From JBJGXI01 sp045635475 (GTDB lineage: Bacteria; Bacillota; Bacilli; Bacillales; Amphibacillaceae), in assembly GCF_045635475.1 (NCBI RefSeq), contig NZ_JBJGXI010000035.1:1-57533 (forward strand): a stretch of 57,533 nt of DNA, written 5' to 3'. How positions within the stretch are numbered: the stretch's first letter is position 1; every line of letters begins with the position of its first letter. The position numbers and the translations under genes were made by a program. Below, in pieces: positions 16,501-24,558 of the stretch. A model generated the notes under the pieces. That model did not search any database, had not been told where the DNA came from, and was given only the letters and a program-made list of their open reading frames with translations.

Positions 16501-18781
16501 GAGTAGTTACAGTTAATTTGCCATCTTGTAATTGTCGCAAATCAAAGTTTGCTTGAAACTCCCCATTTTCATTTGTGCTTGTTTCCGCCGTTAAGCTAGG
16601 ATTCAACCCGTCAGCAATAATGATTTCAACCTCATCCCCAGGCTCTGATAAACCAAAGATAGTATAACGATTAACATTTTCGAGGGTAATTTGCTCTCTA
16701 TGATCAATAATCGGCTCTCCTACAACCGTATCTTTCACTACCCTAGCTTGTGTTTTGCTACTTTCATTTCCACTTTTATCAATCGCTGTAACGGTAACGG
16801 TGATCGGACCATCATTAAGAGCAGTCATGTTCACTGGTTTACCAAATTTTCCGGAAGCACTACTCTTTGTTTCGGAAATGATCGATCCATTAACAGAATC
16901 TGTTGCACGGATAATTACATTCGCATCCGACTCCGTTATCCCTGTAATCGTGTATGAGCTAGCATTAGAACTACTTATAGTAGTTAATTCAGCTAACTCT
17001 GGTTGCATAATGGTTGTATCCTTGATAGCAGTTGTGTTTACCTGTTCACTTTCATTACCAGCGGAATCCATCGCCTTGATTGTAATGCTAATTTCTCCGT
17101 CATTGAGTGTCGTCGTATTGATAAAAGCACTAAACTCCCCATGTTCATTAGCTAGTACTTCTTTTTCGATATTGACACCTTCATTATCAGAAGTAACAAT
17201 CGATACTGTAGCCGCTGTTTCAACAGTACCCGTAATTAAAAATGCTGGAGCTGCTTGTTGGTTTATGATTTTACTATGTTCTATAGCAGGTTCTTGAGTC
17301 TGTGTATCTTTTTTTAGCATTAGTTGTCCATCACCACTTTTATTTCCAGCAGCATCCGTTGCAGAGGTGGTAATGGTAACTGTTCCGTCCCGTAAAGCAG
17401 TAAGATCCACATGTTGCAGAAAACTTCCATCCGCATCAGCTTTTAAGTTGTAGGTTAATGCAGGGGAAACACCGTCTGTTATCGATATAGTTACTGTTGC
17501 ACCCGCTTCGGTTCTACCCTTTACTACAAACTCCGATTGATTAGCGTTTGTTATTCTGTCTTGCTGCTCTAAAACTGGAACAGGAGGAGCAGTCTGATCT
17601 GCAGGCGGCTGGATGATTGTTTCTCTTTTAGGTATTGTTAAAACCTGACCTACATAGATCATATTTGTTGTTAAATTGTTTGACGATTTTATAGCATTAA
17701 CCGTTGTCATGTGCGTTTTAGCAATTAGTGATAAACTATCGCCACGCACAACCGTATAGGTTGAAGTTTCAGTTGATGGTTCTTGAACTCTTTCGCTTTT
17801 TTTTTGCGGGATGTTTAAAACCTGTCCTACATAAATCATGTCTGTTGTTAAATTATTTAACGATCTAATTTGGTCGACGGCTGTGTTAAAACGATTAGCA
17901 ATCACAGAAAGTGAATCTCCACTTACAATGACATAACTAAGGGTGTCATTTGTAGTTTCCGTTGGAGTAGAAGGAATTTCAGGTTCAGATTTTTGAACTG
18001 GCTCCGTTTGTTGATTGCCAGGAATCTTTAATGCTTGTCCAACATAAATCATATCTGTTGTTAAGTTATTCAAAGACCGAATCGTTTCAACAGTCGTATT
18101 CAGTCGCTTCGCAATTACTGATAACGAATCACCTGAGTTCACTTTATACGTCGTGTTACTCTCCTCGCTCGGCCTCTGTTCTGACGCCGGTACCGTAGGG
18201 GCTGCAGCTATAGGAATTTTTAGTTTCTGGCCTACGTATATGGTATCGCTTGTCAATTGATTATATGCTCGGATTGAATCAGTAGTAGTATTGTTTCTTT
18301 TCGCTATCACAGAGAGACTATCACCGGATACGATCGTATAAGTAATAAAAGGCAGACTTAGCCGTTGACCTATATAAATATTATCAGATGTTAAATTATT
18401 TACTGTTTTTAATGATGAGACGGAAATGTCAAAACGTTTTGCTATAACAGATAAACTATCACCCGACTGAACAACATAAACATCAGATTCCGTTACCTTT
18501 TGTGTTTGTATCGTATTTGTTTGGGCGCTAGCGATTGCCGGTGCTGCACCCATGTACAAGGTAGCAACCATCAAAGATCCTACCATTACTTTTACTACAC
18601 TAATTTTTTTAGCAGGGAACCTTGATCGAACAAGTTCGTTAATTTGTAGTTGCAGATCTTTTTTCTTTTTGGATGCACCATCTAGTTCCGCTGCAAACTC
18701 CGTCATTTGTGGATCCAAATAGACGATTAGAGAATAATTATCTTTTCCCATTTCTATTAACTCATAACCTTTAATATCCAT
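13520..18781 (-). CDS. Giant modular cell-wall protein: LysM x8, Ig-like repeats, GH18 hydrolase
   Basis: A 1753-residue surface protein. Residues 1-57 are soluble and charged; a membrane or late signal segment spans about 58-87 (VVKVMVGSLMVATLYMGAAP, then AIASA). Five LysM domains follow at about 98-145, 146-190, 210-254, 281-325 and 341-385, each with SGDSLS-IA and IYVGQ-L-IP. Next come nine tandem Ig-like (Big-type) repeats of about 95 residues to about 1285, each ending near TDxAGNxS and KDT. Then a sixth LysM, a GH18 domain (about 1338-1650) with the catalytic motif LDGVNVDIEN and IMSYDES, and two C-terminal LysM domains. It probably binds peptidoglycan and cleaves its glycan, as the YaaH/SleL-type GH18 proteins do. 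The start is the ATG at 18781, six bases after GAGGTG; a GTG at 18790 overlaps that site. Confidence 0.9.
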   Translation of the reverse strand: MDIKGYELIEMGKDNYSLIVYLDPQMTEFAAELDGASKKKKDLQLQINELVRSRFPAKKISVVKVMVGSLMVATLYMGAAPAIASAQTNTIQTQKVTESDVYVVQSGDSLSVIAKRFDISVSSLKTVNNLTSDNIYIGQRLSLPFITYTIVSGDSLSVIAKRNNTTTDSIRAYNQLTSDTIYVGQKLKIPIAAAPTVPASEQRPSEESNTTYKVNSGDSLSVIAKRLNTTVETIRSLNNLTTDMIYVGQALKIPGNQQTEPVQKSEPEIPSTPTETTNDTLSYVIVSGDSLSVIANRFNTAVDQIRSLNNLTTDMIYVGQVLNIPQKKSERVQEPSTETSTYTVVRGDSLSLIAKTHMTTVNAIKSSNNLTTNMIYVGQVLTIPKRETIIQPPADQTAPPVPVLEQQDRITNANQSEFVVKGRTEAGATVTISITDGVSPALTYNLKADADGSFLQHVDLTALRDGTVTITTSATDAAGNKSGDGQLMLKKDTQTQEPAIEHSKIINQQAAPAFLITGTVETAATVSIVTSDNEGVNIEKEVLANEHGEFSAFINTTTLNDGEISITIKAMDSAGNESEQVNTTAIKDTTIMQPELAELTTISSSNASSYTITGITESDANVIIRATDSVNGSIISETKSSASGKFGKPVNMTALNDGPITVTVTAIDKSGNESSKTQARVVKDTVVGEPIIDHREQITLENVNRYTIFGLSEPGDEVEIIIADGLNPSLTAETSTNENGEFQANFDLRQLQDGKLTVTTRATDNAGNRSAASQTTIVKETSLEAPVIKNTDSINYRNQKSYRVVGNAHPDSTVDIIVSDGIEQDVLATTTANDVGEFNLEIDLGSLHNTYVTIRATQTSPSGIVSDQGEVQLLKDAIVPVAPTLGNNNFINKDNEAEYRLIGEAEPDSEVNVKIANVDGEPIIVNDKADASGSYQFSVDLTSLHDGDVRFEVTQADEAGNVSPSMTKTLVKDTVAPTKIALISTPNIYKGNQDNYTLTGKSEPNIKIEVLLTDGEKEIRESVTSNNQGVFEYTTDTSFFRDGEINLSFVATDAAGNEAAPQSKQVVKDTSAPTEAILKVSDYMNSSNVQDYSILGTDVEEGAQVRITVNDGNTQITKNSQVTSRTFERSFDLTPLEDGLITIEVEQTDRFGNKSIVQTSTVEKDTIVENPVVTKNGFRVENGNTIYTAIGVAEANATVKVAVENGPVISEIAEANGFFSIDVNIDEFATPEELAITIIQTDQAGNESETLAVQLNIYTVTSGDTLYTIAKRYNTTVDAIMSLNNLSSEELEINQTLRLPAMASEVINLGYLYFGNTNEYVNTVKQTNLSMNVVSPSYFDINPDGTLKLTYQVDLQFVEEMHQQGLRVVPFLSNHWNRDVGRAMLANKELAAQQIADAIERFNLDGVNVDIENITDEDRDDFTAFVRLLRQKVPSTKDVSVAVAANPNGWTQGWHGAYDYTNLGKYADYLMIMSYDESFPGGEAGPVASYGWVERSIQYAIDQQVALDKIVVGVAHYGRYWMEGSGYGGYGISNAQVEKLITTYNGTVVFDEISKTPKATITIDPDDPITFVAGSSLSPGTYTIWFENEQSIRQKLNLVSEYDIRGVGNWSLGQENKAVWNSYATTLPSTVPVVSPVYQEQEIQSYETYTVVSGDSLWEIADRNRTTVSNLKAINGLLSDNIYVGQKLKVPAIHEPTIPEETQEPLLTTYKVVSGDSLSKIALNYNTTLNAIKEANNLTGDMIYIGQTLTIPK

Positions 18782-19105
18782 AAATAACACCTCGACATAT
18801 AGACTCTAGTCTTATTGTCTCTTTATGCTCTTATCTTATCCCGATCCGATTTAGAGGTTTGCTGACCTGCAATTTGAATGTTTGGAGTACCGATTTTACT
18901 TGTCAACTGAACATTTTACTTGTTTGTGAATAATATAGCAGAAGAGAAAATGACAGTTTGAAAAGTTAGGATCACGGAAATATTATGGTAACAGAAGAAT
19001 TTTTGGTGCCGCAATTCAATCACTTTGATTGATTTTATATTTAATTTATGGTATTGTATTTAGCAATATACTTTTTTACCGCGCCAACAAAAAGGAGGAT
19101 GATCC
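18782..19105. promoter_or_regulatory. Divergent promoter region, LysM/GH18 gene and HD gene
   Basis: On the plus strand TTGATT (19029-19034) and TATTGT (19052-19057) are spaced by 17 bases and should drive the HD gene. On the minus strand a perfect TTGACA (complement of 18901-18906) lies about 120 bases before the wall-protein start, but no good -10 follows at standard spacing. I see no gene here. Confidence 0.5.
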
Positions 19106-19645
19106 ATGCGCAATGTGACATTAGAAGAAATATTTGTACACCCTATCGCACAAAAGTACTTAGGGCGTTCTGGCATTGCACATGCAGTTGCTGTAGCTGA
19201 GCATGCTTATAAAATTGCGATAGACTCAGATGTTTGTCCAGATTTAGCGACAAAAGCTGCTTTGTTACACGATATCGGACACTACAACTGGTACCGAGAC
19301 GGTAAATGGGATTACCAGCTATATAAAGAAAATGATATCCACCCGATAAAAGGGGCAGCTAGAGCTCACAAACTGTTAGTACGTTTAGGCGAAGAACCGC
19401 AAGCAGCAAAAGCAATTGCGCTAGCTATTTTACTACACACCGATTCTTATTTGCCTGATGGCAACTTACATCTCAATCCTCTACAACGGATTGTTTCTCT
19501 TGCTGACGAAGCAGATGAACAGCCCGGCGGCGCACATCACTATCGATCGATTGAACACACTACCGCTTTAGAGAAAATAAAAAAGCTCGACCATGTTATA
19601 GAGCTAGAATTAATCCAACAAAACAACAAGGAACAAATGAGCTAG
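19106..19645 (+). CDS. HD-domain phosphohydrolase
   Basis: A 179-residue HD-superfamily protein. Metal ligands are visible as H25 (IAHAVAVAEHA), the paired His-Asp in ALLHDIGHYNW, a later histidine in AILLHTDSYL, and the aspartate in IVSLADEADE. The family hydrolyses phosphate esters or nucleotides; the substrate cannot be told from sequence. The ATG at 19106 has an AAAGGAGGATGATCC site. It is a single gene with its own promoter. A 9-bp hairpin follows the stop. Confidence 0.78.
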   Translation: MRNVTLEEIFVHPIAQKYLGRSGIAHAVAVAEHAYKIAIDSDVCPDLATKAALLHDIGHYNWYRDGKWDYQLYKENDIHPIKGAARAHKLLVRLGEEPQAAKAIALAILLHTDSYLPDGNLHLNPLQRIVSLADEADEQPGGAHHYRSIEHTTALEKIKKLDHVIELELIQQNNKEQMS

Positions 19646-19646
19646 T

Positions 19647-19677
19647 CCTGTGATCCTTTAGACCTTCTGATCACAGG
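19647..19677 (+). terminator. Possible terminator after the HD gene
   Basis: CCTGTGATC (19647-19655) pairs with GATCACAGG (19669-19677). The nearest T-run begins about ten bases later, so termination may be partial. Confidence 0.5.
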
Positions 19678-19794
19678 CACCTCTATATTTTTATCCTCTT
19701 TTTGGCTCCATTATTTTGGAACAATTTTACCAAAAACTATGTTATCCTCATTTTATCAGCCTCTTTTTTATGGGGGAAAGTGAGGAAATAATAA

Positions 19795-20343
19795 TTGAAA
19801 TTCCAAAGATTACTCGGCACATTAATATGGATAGCGATTACGATAGCAATGATTAGCTTTGCCGTTTACCAATATAAAGAATATAAGCGTTTGGAAAATG
19901 TACCAATGCCATCACAGCTACACCCTGTGGTTGAAGACAAAAAAGATGCTCTCATCGAAGCAGTAGAACAGATTGGGGTATCGATCATTATTACCGATGG
20001 TTTTCGTACAACGGAGGAGCAAAAAGAGCTCTATGCGCTTGGCCGAACAGCGCCAGGTAATATCGTTACCTATGCCCAAGGTGGAGAATCGTACCATAAT
20101 TATGGCCTGGCGATCGACTTTGCTATCCGTTTAGAAAACGGCGACGTTATTTGGGATATCGATTATGATGGCAATAACAACGGTACAGCAGATTGGACAG
20201 AAGTTGTAGAGCGCGCGAAGCAGTTAGGGTTTGAATGGGGCGGAGATTGGCATAACTTTCAAGACTACCCACACCTACAAATGGATTTCGACCTAAGCAT
20301 TCATGACCTACAGCGAGGTTATCGACCTGACACAGAGAACTAA
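19795..20343 (+). CDS. M15-family L,D-/D,D-peptidase, CwlK-like, membrane-anchored
   Basis: A 182-residue protein with an N-terminal membrane helix (residues 7-26) and an extracellular peptidase_M15-type domain. The zinc site is visible: DGFRTTEEQKELYALGR, SYHNYGLAIDFA (His and Asp ligands) and GDWHNFQDYPHLQM (third His). CwlK-type enzymes cleave the L-Ala-D-Glu bond of wall peptides; VanY-like carboxypeptidases are the alternative. The start is TTG at 19795 after a GTGAGG site; no ATG precedes the hydrophobic helix. It converges with uppP, so two wall-related genes end at a shared hairpin. Confidence 0.85.
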   Translation: MKFQRLLGTLIWIAITIAMISFAVYQYKEYKRLENVPMPSQLHPVVEDKKDALIEAVEQIGVSIIITDGFRTTEEQKELYALGRTAPGNIVTYAQGGESYHNYGLAIDFAIRLENGDVIWDIDYDGNNNGTADWTEVVERAKQLGFEWGGDWHNFQDYPHLQMDFDLSIHDLQRGYRPDTEN

Positions 20344-20345
20344 AT

Positions 20346-20372
20346 AAGCTGTACTACATAATAGCACAGCTT
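20346..20372. terminator. Bidirectional hairpin between CwlK-like gene and uppP
   Basis: AAGCTGT (20346-20352) pairs with ACAGCTT (20366-20372), located between the two convergent stop codons. Confidence 0.6.
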
Positions 20373-20378
20373 CATTAA

Positions 20379-21212
20379 TTAAAAATATACAATATAGATA
20401 ATAATACATAAGACAATTCGATAAATGGCGAATGGCACAAGTTTAATACGATTAATTAATTTCAAGAAAAATCGAATTGAAATTAACGCAACAATAAAGG
20501 CGCTAATGAACCCAGCAAGGAAAAACGGCCAAACTTCTAGATTGAAGTATTCCCAGTTCTTTACTAACGAGAGAAAACTAGCCCCAGCCATAATAGGGAC
20601 TGCCATAATAAACGTGAAATCGGCAGCAGCACGGTGACTCATCCCAAGCAATACGCCACCAGAAATCGTTGACCCCGACCTAGAAAAGCCAGGCCATAAT
20701 GATAAACATTGTATTAGTCCAACGGTGAAGGCTTGTTTATAAGTGATCTGATCAACACTTTCGACAATGGTCTTTTTAGGACGAAAGCGATCAGCTATAA
20801 TCATGAAGATTGCTCCGATAAATAGACCAATTAATACTGTAGATGTAGAAAACAAATATTCATCAATGTAATCCTCGAATAATACACCTAAAATCCCAGC
20901 AGGAATTAATCCGACAATCACCTGCGTTAATTTAAGTTTGTTCTCGTTTGCCTTGTAAGTTTTATTTCTTCTAAGGCCCAGCATTTCAATAAATCTTTCT
21001 TTAAATATTACGATTACTGCCGTTATTGACCCTAGTTGAATTACCACTTTAAACGTATTCGCCACATACTTCGTTAAAAAATCCTCTGACTTTAGCCACA
21101 CATCATCTACAATAATCATATGTCCAGTAGATGATACCGGGGCAAATTCAGTTAAACCTTCTACAATCCCTAATAAAACTGCTTTCAATATTAACATGAA
21201 ATCCACAGTCAT
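20379..21212 (-). CDS. uppP: Undecaprenyl-diphosphatase (bacitracin resistance)
   Basis: A 277-residue polytopic membrane enzyme that dephosphorylates undecaprenyl diphosphate, regenerating the lipid carrier for wall synthesis. The two conserved active-site segments are present: EGLTEFAPVSSTGHMI (residues about 17-32) and GFSRSGSTISGG. Length matches the BacA/UppP family (265-280). The start is the ATG at 21212 with AGGAAG nine bases upstream; a longer TTG start at 21239 has no ribosome site. It is a single gene bordered upstream by a repeat block. Confidence 0.94.
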   Translation of the reverse strand: MTVDFMLILKAVLLGIVEGLTEFAPVSSTGHMIIVDDVWLKSEDFLTKYVANTFKVVIQLGSITAVIVIFKERFIEMLGLRRNKTYKANENKLKLTQVIVGLIPAGILGVLFEDYIDEYLFSTSTVLIGLFIGAIFMIIADRFRPKKTIVESVDQITYKQAFTVGLIQCLSLWPGFSRSGSTISGGVLLGMSHRAAADFTFIMAVPIMAGASFLSLVKNWEYFNLEVWPFFLAGFISAFIVALISIRFFLKLINRIKLVPFAIYRIVLCIIIYIVYF

Positions 21213-21384
21213 ATCCCCTATCTTCCTATATAAATACAAGCTAAAATTATTTTAATCGATTCTCCGTTAAAAGGGTACTAAATTTTTATAGCAAGCGGCC
21301 GTGTATTGGAACAGACATTTTTCATGTTTACTTTTCGGTCTTTTCACAAGGCTTTTTTCGTATAGTTTGTTGTCTTTCACTTCA

Positions 21385-21935
21385 AATTTGAAGTGAAATG
21401 CGTCGTAACGTAGTGCTCGTGATTTCCGCTCCAGGCAGTCGCTTTCCGCGGGCACGGCTTCAGCTAACTCAGAAGCAAAATGCGCTTCTGAGTGGATCTT
21501 CAGCTCGCGCTGTCCCGCAGGAGTCGACTGCCTGGAGCTCCAATCACCCCAAATGAAGAGCAATCCCGTTAGCAGCGTAGGAAATCCACTTCGACTCCTG
21601 CGGGTCTAGTGGCCTAAGTGAGACCCCGCAGAACGCAGGAGGCCACTGAAAAAGTCCGATAAATTTTGAAAAGAGTGAATACCAAAAAAATCCATCCCCA
21701 CTTTCCGCCTAAAAATCAGAAGTAAATCGAACTGGTTTCTCCACTTTTCTATAGAAAAGTAGCAAGATTTTGGGATAGTGTTTTTGAAAAAACTTCATTT
21801 TTAACAGACAAAGACTTTTTCAGTGGCCTTGAACGCAGTTCGAGGAGGCTCACTAGCCCCCCGCGGAAAGCGAAGTGGATTTCCGGAGCGGTGCAAGCAC
21901 TCTCCAAGTTACGACGGAGTTTAGCTGTTTTCCGC
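21385..21935. repeat. Dispersed palindromic repeat, copy 4 (double unit, interrupted)
   Basis: Unit 1 (about 21400-21545) is a long imperfect hairpin with arms GCTCCAGGCAGTCG and CGACTGCCTGGAGC and an inner CTCAGAAGC/GCTTCTGAG stem. Unit 2 (about 21555-21935) matches copy 1 and has arms GGAAATCCACTTCG and CGAAGTGGATTTCC, but is split by an insertion at 21639-21830. Short minus-strand frames across the block are by-products of the palindromes. No gene lies in the whole 21213-22022 gap. Confidence 0.8.
21639..21830. mobile_element. MITE-like insertion with terminal inverted repeats and 8-bp target duplication
   Basis: GGCCACTGAAAAAGTC (21641-21656) is the exact reverse complement of GACTTTTTCAGTGGCC (21813-21828), a perfect 16-bp terminal repeat. 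GAACGCAG flanks the element on both sides (21631-21638 and 21831-21838) as a target duplication, with two extra bases at each junction. The interior is about 156 bp, has no transposase, and holds a small palindrome ACTTTTCTATAGAAAAGT. Removing the insert and one copy of the duplication restores an uninterrupted host repeat. Confidence 0.8.
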
Positions 21936-21967
21936 AACACAACAATCTTTAAGAATAAAGCGTACTA

Positions 21968-22005
21968 CAAAAAGGAACAGCTGGAAATAAGTATCCAAGC
22001 TGTTC
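21968..22005 (-). terminator. Terminator of the 67-aa gene
   Basis: GAACAGCT (21975-21982) pairs with AGCTGTTC (21998-22005). On the minus strand a U-run (complement of 21968-21973) follows. Confidence 0.8.
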
Positions 22006-22022
22006 ATTCAAACCATATATGA

Positions 22023-22226
22023 TTAGGAATTATTAAACACCTGTTTTGTGATTTTCTCACCCAAATATTCGTTTGCTTCTTCCAGCTGCTTATGTTCTTC
22101 CAAAGAGTCACCTGCGTAACGGTCCACTGTCTTTAACGGGTGCTCGGCGTCTAAATCAGAACGCATTCCAATATTTTCGCTATCCACTTCTTTTTTCGTA
22201 TAGTTTGGTTGTTTATTTTGTTTCAA
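22023..22226 (-). CDS. Small hydrophilic protein, function unknown
   Basis: A 67-residue protein rich in charged residues, with no membrane segment and no cysteine. I do not recognise the family with confidence. Support for a real gene is an AAAGAGGTG ribosome site eight bases before TTG at 22226, a proper terminator after the stop, and gene-like amino-acid composition (MRSDLDAEHPLKTVDRYAGD, then LEEANEYLGEKI). A GTG at 22235 overlaps the ribosome site and is rejected. It diverges from pepT across an 112-bp gap. Confidence 0.6.
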   Translation of the reverse strand: MKQNKQPNYTKKEVDSENIGMRSDLDAEHPLKTVDRYAGDSLEEHKQLEEANEYLGEKITKQVFNNS

Positions 22227-22338
22227 AATAATCACCTCTTTATTAGCTTTTGCAGGATGAGGTGATTCATTCGGTATATTAGCTTCACATTATGCTAATA
22301 TAAGGATATAACTTATACACATAATGGAGATGAATAAA

Positions 22339-23571
22339 TTGAACAAGGAAATCATCAATCGTTTTATTACTTATGCAAAAGTAGATACGCAATCAAATGA
22401 AAACAATCAAAAAACTCCCTCAACAGATGGACAATTAACCTTGGCAAAAATGCTCGTTGATGAATTACAATCGATCGGCATGGAAGACGTAACGATCGAT
22501 GATCACGGATATGTAATGGCTACGTTACCCGCTAATACCGATAAAGAAGTACCTACGATCGGGTTTCTAGCACATGTCGATACCGCTACGGACTTCACAG
22601 GCGCTAATGTAAACCCACAAATCATTGATAATTATGAGGGCAATGATATCGTGTTAAACGAAGCGTTAAATGTAGTCTTATCAACAGAAGCTTTTCCCGA
22701 GTTGAAAAAGTACAAAGGACATACCTTGATCACTACAGATGGAACAACATTGCTTGGCGCAGACAATAAGGCAGGAATTGCTGAGATCATGACTGCGATG
22801 GCTTATTTAATTGATCATACAGAAATCAAACACGGCAAAATACGCGTCGCATTTACCCCTGATGAAGAAATCGGACGCGGCCCGCATAAATTTGATGTCA
22901 AGGAATTCGACGCTAGTTTTGCTTACACAATTGATGGCGGCCCACTTGGCGAATTACAATACGAGAGCTTTAATGCGGCTGCTGCCAAGATCACTTTCAA
23001 AGGAAACAACGTGCATCCCGGGACAGCTAAAAATAAAATGGTGAACTCTACAAAAATAGCCATGGAATTTAACAATCAACTACCGAAAGAAGAAGCTCCT
23101 GAGCATACAGAAAAATATGAAGGTTTTTATCATTTGCTATCGTTTGAGGGAGATGTTGAGCAAACCAAACTACACTACATCATTCGTGACCATGATCGAG
23201 AAAAATTTAATTTTAAGAAGAAAAATATCGAAGCATTGGTCGAAAATTTCAAATCTACATATGGTCAAGAAAATATTATCTTAGAAATGAACGATCAATA
23301 TTACAACATGGCAGAAAAGATTGAGCCGGTAAAAGAAATTGTTGATGTCGCTTATGAAGCAATGAAAAAACTAGGTATAACTCCACTCGTTGACCCGATT
23401 CGTGGTGGAACAGATGGTTCTCAGCTCTCCTTTATGGGACTACCTACTCCAAACATATTTACAGGTGGAGAGAATTTCCATGGTAAGTTTGAATATATCT
23501 CGGTAAATAATATGGAAAAAGCTGTTCAAACCATAGTAGAGATTATCCAATTGTTCGAGAAAAGAGCATAA
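22339..23571 (+). CDS. pepT: Peptidase T (tripeptide aminopeptidase)
   Basis: A 410-residue M20B metallopeptidase that removes the N-terminal residue from tripeptides in the cytoplasm. Zinc-site signatures are GFLAHVDTATDF (His and Asp), TLLGADNKAGIAEI, FTPDEEIGRGPHKFD with catalytic glutamate, AYTIDGGPLGEL, and the late His in FTGGENFHGKFEY. Length is that of PepT. The start chosen is TTG at 22339, nine bases after TGGAG, giving the family-like start NKEIINRFITY; an in-frame ATG at 22324 lacks a ribosome site. It is a single gene. Confidence 0.95.
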   Translation: MNKEIINRFITYAKVDTQSNENNQKTPSTDGQLTLAKMLVDELQSIGMEDVTIDDHGYVMATLPANTDKEVPTIGFLAHVDTATDFTGANVNPQIIDNYEGNDIVLNEALNVVLSTEAFPELKKYKGHTLITTDGTTLLGADNKAGIAEIMTAMAYLIDHTEIKHGKIRVAFTPDEEIGRGPHKFDVKEFDASFAYTIDGGPLGELQYESFNAAAAKITFKGNNVHPGTAKNKMVNSTKIAMEFNNQLPKEEAPEHTEKYEGFYHLLSFEGDVEQTKLHYIIRDHDREKFNFKKKNIEALVENFKSTYGQENIILEMNDQYYNMAEKIEPVKEIVDVAYEAMKKLGITPLVDPIRGGTDGSQLSFMGLPTPNIFTGGENFHGKFEYISVNNMEKAVQTIVEIIQLFEKRA

Positions 23572-23617
23572 TTTTATAGCAATCCGGATAATTACAAATT
23601 TTGGCTTTGAGGTGAGG

Positions 23618-23646
23618 TTGAATCTTTACTTCTTACATGCTATACT
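23618..23646 (+). promoter_or_regulatory. Sigma-A promoter of the cold-shock gene
   Basis: TTGAAT (23618-23623) and TATACT (23641-23646) are spaced by 17 bases. The predicted leader is about 125 bases, a long untranslated leader of the kind that controls csp mRNA stability and translation at low temperature. Confidence 0.65.
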
Positions 23647-23777
23647 AAAGTTAATTATTTTTGCCCGGATTTGATTAATGATAGAAGCAACAACTGTTAA
23701 GTGTATGTGATCTGGAATGATGATGCGGCAAGAATAGTAATATTTTGTGCAACAAGTGCACTTGGAGGAAAAGAAAC

Positions 23778-23978
23778 ATGAACAATGGTACAGTAAAATG
23801 GTTTAACGCAGACAAAGGTTTTGGATTTATCGAAGTTGAAGGTGGAGACGACGTATTCGTACACTTCTCTGCAATCCAAGGCGAAGGTTTCAAAACATTA
23901 GACGAAGGTCAAGCGGTAACATTCGATATCGAAGAAGGTAACCGTGGACCACAGGCTACTAACGTTGTTAAAGCGTAA
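23778..23978 (+). CDS. Cold-shock protein, CspA/CspB family
   Basis: A 66-residue single OB-fold protein that binds single-stranded RNA and DNA and acts as an RNA chaperone. Both RNA-binding motifs are intact, RNP1 KGFGFIE and RNP2 VFVHFS, and the start NNGTVKWFNADKGFGFIEVE is typical of the CspB/C/D group. The ATG at 23778 has TTGGAGG nine bases upstream; a longer frame beginning 33 bases earlier lies in the leader. It has its own promoter, long leader and terminator. The exact paralogue (B, C or D) cannot be assigned. Confidence 0.95.
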   Translation: MNNGTVKWFNADKGFGFIEVEGGDDVFVHFSAIQGEGFKTLDEGQAVTFDIEEGNRGPQATNVVKA

Positions 23979-23990
23979 GTAGATATGATA

Positions 23991-24026
23991 AGAAGGTCTT
24001 CCATCATGGAAGGCCTTCTTTTTTTT
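23991..24026 (+). terminator. Terminator of the cold-shock gene
   Basis: AGAAGGTCTTCCA pairs with TGGAAGGCCTTCT with one wobble pair, followed by eight T residues. Confidence 0.93.
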
Positions 24027-24167
24027 GCACAAAAAAACCAGTTTTTTCTAGCATGTTCAGCCTTCTTAATTCCTTTGTTTAATCCAGTCCAGGAATACTA
24101 ATTTCCTTCTCAGCCGGACAATCACTTATGCATATCACTTTGAGCTTGATTAATCGCAAAACGATAT

Positions 24168-24196
24168 TTGTTTAATCTCACTTCGAGATATATAAT
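24168..24196 (+). promoter_or_regulatory. Sigma-A promoter of the 48-aa gene
   Basis: TTGTTT (24168-24173), a 17-base spacer and a perfect TATAAT (24191-24196) lie about 70 bases before the small gene. Confidence 0.7.
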
Positions 24197-24273
24197 AAAA
24201 CTAAGTTAAAGGTAAGCGATTACAAAAACAATGAACACTTCAACTTAAGAAGGTTCATAAGGAGGATTTTGAG

Positions 24274-24420
24274 ATGAGCCAAACAGAAAGAAATGATAAA
24301 GTGGAACACCTTTTGGAAAAAAATAAATTTAATCAAGAAGAGGTGCTTGATATGTCCGATGAACAAATTGAATACTTCCACTGGCTCTATTTTGAAGAAT
24401 CTGTTTATGACTTAATGTAA
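24274..24420 (+). CDS. 48-residue protein, BH0509-like small family
   Basis: A complete short gene encoding 48 residues. It starts at ATG 24274, ten bases after a strong AAGGAGG, and is framed by a good promoter and a perfect terminator, so it is very likely expressed alone. The protein is acidic, with the motif MSDEQIEYFHWLYFE near the C terminus. That pattern recalls the very small BH0509-type proteins of Bacillaceae, a resemblance from memory and not proof. Function is unknown; it has no membrane segment or cysteine. Confidence 0.75.
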   Translation: MSQTERNDKVEHLLEKNKFNQEEVLDMSDEQIEYFHWLYFEESVYDLM

Positions 24421-24431
24421 AATTAAACCAC

Positions 24432-24465
24432 AACAGCTCTTGCTTTTCTAAGCAAGAGCTGTTTT
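24432..24465 (+). terminator. Terminator of the 48-aa gene
   Basis: AACAGCTCTTGCTT (24432-24445) and AAGCAAGAGCTGTT (24450-24463) form a perfect 14-bp stem with a TTTT tail. Confidence 0.93.
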
Positions 24466-24558
24466 CAAATTCTTTTACTAACCTTATTATATTTATTCAA
24501 GCAGCAAAAAAAGAAGATTGATATTCACCATCCTCCTTAGAACTCTATACAGTCATCA

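Noticed and set aside
14445..17297. Several plus-strand frames of 67-180 codons
   Set aside because: All are antisense shadows within the large LysM/GH18 gene.
21267..21940. Two minus-strand reading frames of 98 and 63 codons
   Set aside because: They lie across palindromic repeats and the MITE-like insert, without ribosome sites, and their peptides mirror the repeat.
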